Source of the DNA: DSWT01 sp035415725
GTDB taxonomy: Bacteria; Chloroflexota; Anaerolineae; B4-G1; SLSP01
DNA length: 5,946 bases
Direction of reading: 5' to 3'
Assembly: GCA_035415725.1 (NCBI GenBank)
Contig: DAOOGN010000146.1
Span: forward strand, 1 to 5,946
The translations under genes were made by a program, and so were the position numbers. The notes under the pieces are model-generated. The model saw only the letters and a program-made list of their open reading frames with translations, did no database searches and was not told the origin of the DNA. Shown here piece after piece: positions 1 to 5,406 of this stretch (within the stretch, counting starts at the first letter, position 1; each line of letters opens with the position of its first letter).

Positions 1-64
1 ACCAATTGAATCCGGTGTATTCAGTTATGGGGTTTCTCTCCGACAGACTGCTAGAATGTCCATT

Positions 65-129
65 TGAGGCTCCTTGTCGTATAAGCTGGCTCCACTGGTG
101 CTGGAATCTCTTATACTACAAGAGCCTCA
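65..129. repeat. Long imperfect palindrome (hairpin element) downstream of the NTF2-like gene
   Basis: Two arms, 65-85 and 110-129, are reverse complements of each other apart from one extra base (C73) and one mismatch. The outer part pairs TGAGGCTC with GAGCCTCA and the inner part pairs GTATAAG with CTTATAC. The 24-nt centre (86-109) can form a further short TCCA/TGGA helix. On the plus strand the right arm is followed by ATTTT, which is terminator-like but has a short T run. On the minus strand there is no T run after the hairpin. ATTT occurs at both edges (62-65 and 129-132), which would fit a 4-bp target duplication of a tiny MITE- or REP-like element, although T65 and A129 also belong to the stem. 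It lies about 60 bp past the stop codon of the minus-strand operon, so a role in ending or stabilising that transcript is possible. No gene is evident in 1-187. Confidence 0.6.
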
Positions 130-187
130 TTTTGGCGAAGGTATTGCAAGTTTACAACCGCGCTAATTTAACATTGTCGAGCTACTT

Positions 188-703
188 TTAATCATTAATC
201 GGCTTGACCAAACCACTGATGGCCTGGCTGATTTGAGTGATGGCCGCCGCGCTCACATCTGGATCCGGGGAAACCTCCTGGACCATCCATGAGCCGGCGC
301 GTTCAACAAAATGAATCTGCTGGACAACCGTGACAGCTTCCCCGCGATCCATCACCGTCACACGGGCCGTTCCGACCGGATAGCCATCGTCGAAGTGTAC
401 CTCCAGCGCAGCCATGTCCACAAGATAAACCTCCGCCTCACGTAAGGCGTCAACCCGCTCAGTCCAAATCGACTTGGCCTCTGTTCGCGAAATTTCAGGC
501 ATAAGATCAGAATAGCGATCATAGTAAGCGAGATGATCAAAAGCTTGTGCATAGTCGCCCTTAATCAGCGCATCATAGAAGCGCGATGCAGCATGATAAG
601 TCTGGTAACGGGTGAGCGGGTGAAGCCAAAATGCAGCGACAAGCAACCCGGCGACCAGCAAAACTGCCAATACCAGCACAAAACGATAGCGTTTTAACTG
701 CAT
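188..703 (-). CDS. Small membrane-anchored protein with NTF2-like (SnoaL/DUF4878-style) extracellular domain
   Basis: The 171-residue product begins with a short basic stretch (MQLKRYR) and a hydrophobic helix at about residues 8-28, followed by an extracytoplasmic domain. The region after the helix (AASRFYDALIKGDYAQAFDHL) is the typical opening helix of NTF2-like lipoprotein or anchored domains, in which a small protein 'works through' an Ala/Phe/Tyr-rich helix. It is followed by several beta strands, including VGTARVTVMDRGE, TVVQQIHFVE and GSWMVQEV, the usual NTF2-like ending. The fold assignment is inferred from this pattern; no catalytic residues can be named and no function is claimed. 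The start at 703 is chosen because GGAGG (709-713) lies 5 nt upstream. In-frame ATGs at 715 and 757 lack a good ribosome site, and 757 would overlap the upstream gene. It lies 17 bp after the secreted-protein gene, so the two are probably co-transcribed and may act together at the cell surface. Confidence 0.85.
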   Translation of the reverse strand: MQLKRYRFVLVLAVLLVAGLLVAAFWLHPLTRYQTYHAASRFYDALIKGDYAQAFDHLAYYDRYSDLMPEISRTEAKSIWTERVDALREAEVYLVDMAALEVHFDDGYPVGTARVTVMDRGEAVTVVQQIHFVERAGSWMVQEVSPDPDVSAAAITQISQAISGLVKPIND

Positions 704-708
704 AATAA

Positions 709-713
709 CCTCC
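709..713 (-). promoter_or_regulatory. Shine-Dalgarno GGAGG that sets the start of the NTF2-like gene
   Basis: On the minus strand the sequence reads GGAGG, then TTATT, then ATG at 703. The 5-nt spacing is close to ideal. The site lies in the 17-bp gap after the preceding gene and argues for the 171-residue form over the longer upstream reading (start 757). Confidence 0.75.
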
Positions 714-720
714 ATCAAGC

Positions 721-2148
721 TCAATTCTTTGGCGTAGAATCCCTCACAGCCATCCACAAATCGGGAACACTCACAATCACGCGAGGCGCTCTATCAGGAT
801 ACAGCTCGAAGAAACGTTCGACTTCCCGATCTACGTCCAAAGAAGCCAAAGCATCAGGGGGCATTGCTTCCGCCGACGCAAGGACCTCTTCCCGCAGACT
901 TTCGCGCATCTCCTCACGAAGTTTGCCCAGAATCTCTTGGACTTCCGCCTGATCAGAAAGCAGAGAAGCGATGTAACCCGGAGCAGAATCGGCCAGAAAG
1001 ACCCGAGAATCGCCGTTCAAAGCAGCAAGCTGAGAAAGCGGAACCGCGCCATACAAAGCGACCGCGCCGTGCTGAACGTTCAAATCAGCGCCGACGGCAT
1101 TGCGAGCCGCCTCATCCAACAACAGAAAATCGGTCCCGGGGAGATTACGAACATACGTTGTCCAGGTTTGCATGGCGCCGGTCTCATCGGCGACCTGATA
1201 CTCGGCGCGTACAACACTGACATCAACAGCGTGCTCCTTCAGGAAAGCGTCAAACTCAACCGGCGAGAGCGGTTGCCGGAAAGTTATGACCACATCCGAA
1301 GAGTCGAGGCCGGCCGCCTGCATCGCAGGCGCAAGACTCAAAGACCACGCCTGGTAATCGGACAACGCCTCCATGCCGACAGGAACATTGAGGCGAGCTT
1401 TCAAATTTTGGACTGCAGCCACTTCTACGGAAAACGTATAAGGAAGGTCTGCGTCTACCGTAACGGCTTCCGGAACCATCACAGAGGACTCGACCTCCAT
1501 TGTCTGCAAAGGATTGTTCCCGTAACTCACATTGACGGGATCACCGTCGTAGTGCAGCGTTTGGTACTCATAATACGGCCATCCCTGCCATTTTGAAATA
1601 GCGGGGGTAATCGCAACGTTACCACCGCCGCTTTCGTAAACCCACGCACAATCCCATTCCCCATTCTTCTTAGTGCAAACCCAATGCCAGCGCGTGAAGT
1701 AGGAATTGACGGAGTAATATTGGCTTACGACAGGAAAAGCCGTATCCTGAGCCACGACCTCGGTTTCCTCCCATTTTCCATCGTTATCATCATCGTCCCA
1801 GTCATAGTAAGGACTGGGGAAATTGGTCCACAAACACCAGCCGTTGAGGGTGTCACTCATATCAGTAATATCGTGGGTATAGTAGCCTCCGTTTCGGCTG
1901 TAATCTTTCACGCTGTTTGCGTGAGCCGTGTCCCAATTCATGGTCGTCCGTATCTCGACAATGTCATCGCTTCGCACATTGCCCCCTGAGTTGGTCGTTC
2001 CCGGACAACTATAGGAAGTGTGCTCGTAAACGCCAACCCAATGACCGGTGGGGGAATATGAGCCGTTGAAAGCCCATACTACAGTTGGAATCAACAACAA
2101 AACAGCAACTGCCAAGACAATCCATTTCCATTGTAACCTTCGCGTCAT
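721..2148 (-). CDS. Secreted protein of unknown function with an EF-hand-type calcium loop
   Basis: The product has 475 residues. Residues 1-26 form a signal peptide: basic MTRRLQWK, a hydrophobic core, and a likely signal peptidase I site after VVWA. The next ~185 residues are rich in Trp, Tyr, Gly and Asn and have four cysteines (48, 105, 158, 167), suggesting one or two disulfides. Residues 119-130 match the canonical EF-hand loop: Asp at positions 1, 3 and 5, Gly at 6, Glu at 9 and 12. Residues ~225-395 look like an alternating beta/alpha domain. Its stretches around ITFRQPLSPVEFDAFLKEH and LSQLAALNGDSRVFLADS recall the beta-alpha-beta pattern of inhibitor-I9-like or ferredoxin-like domains; this is only a resemblance. 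A charged helix follows at ~398-428. I do not recognise the family. The start is supported by GGGAGG (2154-2159), 5 nt before ATG. It heads a likely operon with the NTF2-like gene and has a structured leader. Confidence 0.88.
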   Translation of the reverse strand: MTRRLQWKWIVLAVAVLLLIPTVVWAFNGSYSPTGHWVGVYEHTSYSCPGTTNSGGNVRSDDIVEIRTTMNWDTAHANSVKDYSRNGGYYTHDITDMSDTLNGWCLWTNFPSPYYDWDDDDNDGKWEETEVVAQDTAFPVVSQYYSVNSYFTRWHWVCTKKNGEWDCAWVYESGGGNVAITPAISKWQGWPYYEYQTLHYDGDPVNVSYGNNPLQTMEVESSVMVPEAVTVDADLPYTFSVEVAAVQNLKARLNVPVGMEALSDYQAWSLSLAPAMQAAGLDSSDVVITFRQPLSPVEFDAFLKEHAVDVSVVRAEYQVADETGAMQTWTTYVRNLPGTDFLLLDEAARNAVGADLNVQHGAVALYGAVPLSQLAALNGDSRVFLADSAPGYIASLLSDQAEVQEILGKLREEMRESLREEVLASAEAMPPDALASLDVDREVERFFELYPDRAPRVIVSVPDLWMAVRDSTPKN

Positions 2149-2149
2149 C

Positions 2150-2243
2150 TCTGCCTCCCAAGCAGAATGCCGGATACCTGAAAGCCACCCCTGGCTTAAG
2201 TTTTGTATCCCGGCAATCAGAAATACTCACCGGAAATCCGGTG
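2150..2243 (-). promoter_or_regulatory. Structured 5' leader of the secreted-protein operon (three consecutive hairpins)
   Basis: Read as minus-strand RNA, the leader contains three hairpins in order. First is CACCGG-AUUU-CCGGUG (2243-2228). Second is a compound stem (2214-2169) in which GCCGGGAUAC pairs with GUAUCCGGC with one bulged G. It encloses an asymmetric internal loop (7 nt and 4-5 nt) and an inner 6-bp helix, AAGCCA/UGGCUU, closed by GGGG. Third is UCUGC/GCAGA (2166-2150), whose loop carries most of the Shine-Dalgarno GGGAGG. Nearly all of the ~95 nt is in perfect or near-perfect stems, which is unusual for a plain spacer. I recognise no conserved core of the common riboswitch classes (TPP, cobalamin, SAM, c-di-GMP-I, fluoride, preQ1). 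The functional role is inferred. Confidence 0.45.
2228..2243. repeat. Perfect 7-bp-arm palindrome CACCGGA-AA-TCCGGTG, operator-like
   Basis: The arms CACCGGA and TCCGGTG are exact reverse complements separated by AA. At the DNA level this is a plausible dimeric-repressor operator. If the -10 box at 2253-2258 is real, the palindrome lies just downstream of the transcription start. At the RNA level it is the first hairpin of the leader. The sequence alone cannot distinguish the two readings. Confidence 0.45.
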
Positions 2244-2252
2244 GCATGTCTC

Positions 2253-2258
2253 ACTATA
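2253..2258 (-). promoter_or_regulatory. Possible -10 box (TATAGT) for the secreted-protein operon
   Basis: TATAGT on the minus strand differs from the TATAAT consensus at one position. It lies about 105 bp before the start codon in the only intergenic space ahead of the operon. At 16-18 bp spacing there is no good -35 hexamer (for example ACATCT at 17 bp), so any promoter here would be weak or activator-dependent. It predicts a start near 2246 and a leader of ~97 nt that contains the hairpins. Confidence 0.3.
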
Positions 2259-2323
2259 GCGAAAATTGCGCGCGGAGATGTGAAAAGTTATGAGGATTTA
2301 TGATGAAATCTCACAGCGAGGCG

Positions 2324-3883
2324 TCAAAAGGGGGAAAAATCAGTAGTGGCGTCCCAAAAGATAAGCTCGCCGGAGGGCGTCGAGCGTTCGCCGGAAACGC
2401 AACGGCCATCTACGGCAAAGATGATACGGCGAACAAGAAGCGGCTGCCAGATCGCCTCGCTCAAGACAATCTTCTGAGCTTCCAGAATCATGTCGCGCCG
2501 CGCGTTCTCATCCGCCTGCATGCGCGCCAGCGCAATCAAATCAGCAACGTCGCCCTCCGGGTAGTTAAGGAGATTGCGCGGCCCCGCTCCCAGGAAAATC
2601 CCTAAAGCTGTGTAATCACCCCAGGCATAGTCGAAAATAAGCAGGTCGAAATCCTGACGTTGCGTGAGCAGGTCTTCCCGGGGAATTTCGCGAATTCGAA
2701 TCTGGGAAAAACCTATAGCCATCAATTTTTGCCGTATATCCGCTGCCAGATCACGATAAGTACGACTTTCGGGGATCAATAGGACGATCTCCGACGCCAC
2801 ATCAAATCCGGCAGCAGATAGAAGCTCACGGCTGCGTTGCGGGTCGTACCCATAGCCGAACTTCGCTACACCGGCATCATAACCGATGCTTTCAGGAGCC
2901 AGGGGCGTTTCAGCCACAGCAAAGAGTCCCTGCGCCGCAAGCGATTCTTTGTCAATAGCCATCGCAATCGCAAGGCGAACGCGGAGATCATGCCAGCGTT
3001 GACGCTGAAAATTGAACCCCAAATACGTGATCCCCCCTGTCGCCGAATAATAACGAAAATGAGAAGAAGTTGGGGAAATCGTCTCACCAGAACTCAAACT
3101 AAGAACACAGCCAGGACCGTCTCTCAGCAATTTCAAACGAGCATCACGATTTGGTTCGAAAACATAGGTTAAACGCCGAATAACCGGTGGGCCGGAGTTT
3201 TCTGAATAAGGAGGGCGACGACGATAGCCGGAATAGGGAAGCAATGTCACAGAGCGATCAGACCGATAAGTAGATACGGCAAACTGATAGGGTCCCGTAC
3301 AGGCAACCAGGCCCGGCTCCGTCCAAAAACCCGATTGAGGAGAAACAATCGCCGCGTATGAGCTGGATAGAACCAGCTTGGCGAATTCGTAATCAGGATA
3401 AGGAAGCGTGAAAACAACGGTGAGATCATCAGACCCAACAGAGATTTTTACATCACGCAAATCCTTTAAGAGTGGCGAAGCGCCGAATTGCAACAATCTT
3501 TCAAAACTCTTCACCACCCCGTCTGCTGTCAACAACACACCATCGTGAAAAGTAATGCCGGGACGCAATCGAACGATCGCCTCGCGCCCCCCATCGTTAT
3601 AGACAATCACATCCTCTGCAAGAAGTCCGTGCAACTCTCCATGCGCATCTTGATAAAAGAGCGGCTCACAAACGTGACGAAAGACTTCTTGCGCCATCGG
3701 ATGGGATGTGTGGTGAGGATCATAGTCTCCGGGGTCATAGGCCCACACGCTTACTAATGGAGGTCCGCCTATCCCTTCACTACGCGCAATTGCCCAACCG
3801 AGAACAACGAGCAACACCAGCGGCGGAAGCCACAGTCCCCACTTACGCGCTGGGGCCGGACAGCGTTTCACGATAGAAGACAT
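2324..3883 (-). CDS. ABC-type extracellular solute-binding protein, family 5 (peptide/nickel-type)
   Basis: The 519-residue product is normal in length for the DppA/OppA-type SBP_bac_5 family, whose members capture peptides, nickel or sugars outside the membrane. Family signatures appear in order: an early D-HH and VFRHVCEPLF region (55-76); LRPGITFHDGVLLTADGVVKS (106-126); TGPYQF (196-201); a YLGFNFQ segment followed by DLRVRLAIAMAIDKESL (287-315); and LLSAAGF (354-360). The N-terminus has a basic stretch and a hydrophobic helix at ~17-33 ending in AIA, so it is either cleaved by signal peptidase I or stays anchored. No lipobox cysteine follows it, although many binding proteins of single-membrane bacteria are lipoproteins. 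The start is supported by GGAG 6 nt upstream of the ATG. It overlaps the regulator gene by 41 bp, which suggests translational coupling. No permease or ATPase is adjacent. The ligand cannot be told. Confidence 0.93.
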   Translation of the reverse strand: MSSIVKRCPAPARKWGLWLPPLVLLVVLGWAIARSEGIGGPPLVSVWAYDPGDYDPHHTSHPMAQEVFRHVCEPLFYQDAHGELHGLLAEDVIVYNDGGREAIVRLRPGITFHDGVLLTADGVVKSFERLLQFGASPLLKDLRDVKISVGSDDLTVVFTLPYPDYEFAKLVLSSSYAAIVSPQSGFWTEPGLVACTGPYQFAVSTYRSDRSVTLLPYSGYRRRPPYSENSGPPVIRRLTYVFEPNRDARLKLLRDGPGCVLSLSSGETISPTSSHFRYYSATGGITYLGFNFQRQRWHDLRVRLAIAMAIDKESLAAQGLFAVAETPLAPESIGYDAGVAKFGYGYDPQRSRELLSAAGFDVASEIVLLIPESRTYRDLAADIRQKLMAIGFSQIRIREIPREDLLTQRQDFDLLIFDYAWGDYTALGIFLGAGPRNLLNYPEGDVADLIALARMQADENARRDMILEAQKIVLSEAIWQPLLVRRIIFAVDGRCVSGERSTPSGELIFWDATTDFSPF

Positions 3884-4673
3884 AGCCTACTCCATGCGCC
3901 GTGCAGAGGTAGCGCGGATTGCGCGGATCGGGTTCCACATGCTGCCGCATCTGGTAGATTAAGCGTCGCAAACGATCTTGCTGCGATGGCACTAATCCGG
4001 GAGATTCCACCGCATCCTCAGGCCATGCACAGGAAAAGAGCGCTTCTGACCGGCAAACTTCTCCGGGAGCAGCTATCATAAACCGCAGTAAGGCATCCTC
4101 CTGAGGACTCAAGCTGTGTTCCTGCCAGGCAGGTCGAGCGCCGGAATCGTCTCCGGGGCGCAATACACGAACGCGAGGTTGCCTAACATGGGACCACAAC
4201 GTCGCGCCCAAAGGAATCCAGTCAGAAGCCGAAAGAACTTGGGGAAGTGAAACTGGCGGTTCAACGACAGGTTTGGGAAGTTCGGCGCCTAAAATAGCTA
4301 AAACGCCGAACACATCGCCATCAACTCCGATCAAAGGCACTGCTGTCAAAACACTCCAACCAACGTCCCCTGTGACGCCCTGCACCATCCGCCCCTCAAC
4401 AAATGATTCCAAAAGCGCATCCATAAAAACGTCAGAGGCGCGCACATCCACACTGTGGTTTTCAGCCGCAACGTTGAGACAGTGCAAGCCTTCAGCCTGC
4501 GCAAAGAAGAAAAGCGGCGCGCGTTCAAGCGCAGGACTGATCACAGAGAGCACATCCGACCAGGTTGGGCGCCGGGCAGCGCGCAACGATAACCAGGTTA
4601 CGAGAATCAGCAGAAGAAAAGTGATCAACAAGACTTCCCATAGCGGCGCATGCCAATAGATGATCCGGCCCAT
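3843..4673 (-). CDS. Membrane-anchored one-component regulator: TM helix, GAF/PAS-like segment, C-terminal OmpR-type winged helix
   Basis: The product has 276 residues. One transmembrane helix spans ~11-30 and is followed at once by RAARR, which by the positive-inside rule puts the rest in the cytoplasm. Residues ~38-130 look like a small sensor domain of GAF/PAS type: LFFFAQAEGLHCL, then VLTAVPLIGVDGDVFGVLAIL, a beta-hairpin typical of GAF ends. A proline-rich linker (132-145) follows. Residues ~187-268 match the Trans_reg_C winged helix: LSPQEDALLRFM, then E-VCRSEAL, recognition helix region DRLRRLIYQMRQHVEPD, and the wing CTAHGVGYVFY. It would bind DNA next to the membrane. No phosphoacceptor receiver domain is present. 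The start is supported by AAGGAG, 8 nt before the ATG. It overlaps the binding-protein gene by 41 bp and follows the NTPase gene after 71 bp. The winged helix is certain; the sensor domain is an inference. Confidence 0.9.
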   Translation of the reverse strand: MGRIIYWHAPLWEVLLITFLLLILVTWLSLRAARRPTWSDVLSVISPALERAPLFFFAQAEGLHCLNVAAENHSVDVRASDVFMDALLESFVEGRMVQGVTGDVGWSVLTAVPLIGVDGDVFGVLAILGAELPKPVVEPPVSLPQVLSASDWIPLGATLWSHVRQPRVRVLRPGDDSGARPAWQEHSLSPQEDALLRFMIAAPGEVCRSEALFSCAWPEDAVESPGLVPSQQDRLRRLIYQMRQHVEPDPRNPRYLCTAHGVGYVFYRETLSGPSA

Positions 4674-4744
4674 CCGTCACGCTCCTTCCGGCGACAAGCG
4701 CCCGGCGATTAACCGGTCGCCAAACAGCAAATGCGGCTCATGGA

Positions 4745-5275
4745 TCAAGAGAGCTTCACCCCCAACCACGCCAACACCTTCTTCGGCAAGTTGTCCCGAT
4801 TGACCTGTTGAACCTCCCATAGCGTCACCGGGGCCAGCGTTTTGAAAATATCGGCTTCGGGATACGGTTTGTAAATGATGGCGCCGAGAACCGCGGGCGC
4901 GCCCAGAATCGCCAACATCACCGTCTCACGAAACGCCCGCGAGAACAGTTCCATCTTGCCGATTTCGTCCACGACCACAATCTTCCCGGCTTGCATAGCT
5001 TTTCGCAGCGCGGCCACGCCCACGTTGTCGAGCACGCCCAAATCTATCCCATAGCGCCCCACCCTGGGCATTTTGGGGTCGCGCCAGTCCTTGTGCGCCA
5101 GGATGTGTTCCTTGCCGTCCAGCGTGATCAGCTTAAATCCCTGACGCCCGCCAGGGCCAAAAATCTCCTCAGTGTAAAAGCCGCCGGCGCGGTCGCCTAA
5201 AACCGCAGCGACCTTTTGAATGACGGTCGTCTTTCCGCAGCGCGGGTGTCCGGTCAAAAGTAGTGTTTTTCCCAT
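4745..5275 (-). CDS. THEP1-family nucleoside-triphosphatase (P-loop NTPase)
   Basis: The 176-residue product has the usual length of the THEP1 family (Aquifex/archaeal-type NTPase), whose members hydrolyse ATP, GTP and other NTPs slowly and whose cellular role is unsettled. Walker A is GHPRCGKTT (9-17). The family motif GGFYTEE follows at 31-37, then RQGFKLI (44-50) and GRYGID (73-78). Walker B merges with the family signature VVVDEIGKMEL (100-110), and NRD (159-161) is the usual late nucleotide-contact region. All key residues are intact. The ATG at 5275 has no well-spaced Shine-Dalgarno: GGGGAG is 16 nt upstream, but only 4 nt before an in-frame CTG at 5287, which would add four residues. 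The protein is cytoplasmic. It is divergent from the epimerase gene and probably first in a three-gene operon with the regulator and binding protein; a functional link is unproven. Confidence 0.93.
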   Translation of the reverse strand: MGKTLLLTGHPRCGKTTVIQKVAAVLGDRAGGFYTEEIFGPGGRQGFKLITLDGKEHILAHKDWRDPKMPRVGRYGIDLGVLDNVGVAALRKAMQAGKIVVVDEIGKMELFSRAFRETVMLAILGAPAVLGAIIYKPYPEADIFKTLAPVTLWEVQQVNRDNLPKKVLAWLGVKLS

Positions 5276-5304
5276 GAGTTTTGTCAGCCGACTCCCCTTC
5301 TTCT

Positions 5305-5325
5305 AAAAACAGCCGCTGATGCGGC
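5305..5325 (-). terminator. Terminator- or attenuator-like hairpin in the leader of the NTPase gene
   Basis: On the minus strand GCCGC-ATCA-GCGGC forms a 5-bp all-GC stem and is followed by TGTTTTT. It lies ~35 bp downstream of the predicted minus-strand start and 30 bp before the NTPase ATG. A hairpin in that place could attenuate the operon. The stem is short, so it could also be a weak pause site or chance. Confidence 0.4.
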
Positions 5326-5346
5326 AGAACAAAGCCACGATTCCAA

Positions 5347-5374
5347 GTGACTAATAAACCAGATAGAGTATAAT
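5347..5374 (+). promoter_or_regulatory. Sigma-70-type promoter for the epimerase gene
   Basis: A perfect -10 TATAAT (5369-5374) is preceded, at 16 bp, by GTGACT (5347-5352), which matches four of six positions of TTGACA. The predicted start is near 5381, giving a short leader of ~26 nt. AAGGAG at 5394-5399 lies 7 nt before the ATG at 5407. Confidence 0.65.
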
Positions 5375-5395
5375 CGCAGAGACCTGACCTTGCAA
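5367..5395 (-). promoter_or_regulatory. Sigma-70-type promoter for the NTPase operon, overlapping the plus-strand promoter
   Basis: On the minus strand TTGCAA (5395-5390; four of six -35 positions) is followed after 17 bp by TATACT (5372-5367; five of six -10 positions). The -10 box shares four base pairs with the plus-strand TATAAT. The predicted start is near 5360, giving a leader of ~85 nt that includes the terminator-like hairpin. Confidence 0.5.
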
Positions 5396-5406
5396 GGAGA
5401 AACCCT

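Noticed and set aside
1..187. tRNA or other RNA gene in the left flank
   Set aside because: The palindrome does not form a cloverleaf, and there is no T-loop GGTTC motif or CCA-adjacent acceptor stem.
6..191. 61-codon plus-strand frame at the left edge
   Set aside because: It runs straight through the palindrome at 65-129, has no convincing ribosome site, and its composition gives no recognisable protein.
704..757. Longer 189-residue form of the NTF2-like protein
   Set aside because: It would place non-hydrophobic extra residues before the membrane helix, overlap the previous gene and lack a ribosome site; GGAGG points to the ATG at 703.
937..1596. 219-codon open frame on the plus strand
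   Set aside because: It is fully antisense to the secreted-protein gene, rich in Arg and His with no recognisable fold, and has no promoter or ribosome site. The minus-strand product has a clear signal peptide and start.
2169..2214. Compound stem as a known riboswitch or as a terminator of the binding-protein gene
   Set aside because: No conserved core of a common riboswitch class is recognisable. On the minus strand no T tract follows the stem, so it is not an intrinsic terminator.
4273..4659. 128-codon plus-strand frame
   Set aside because: It is antisense to the regulator, Ser/Thr/Lys-rich shadow composition, and has no start signals.
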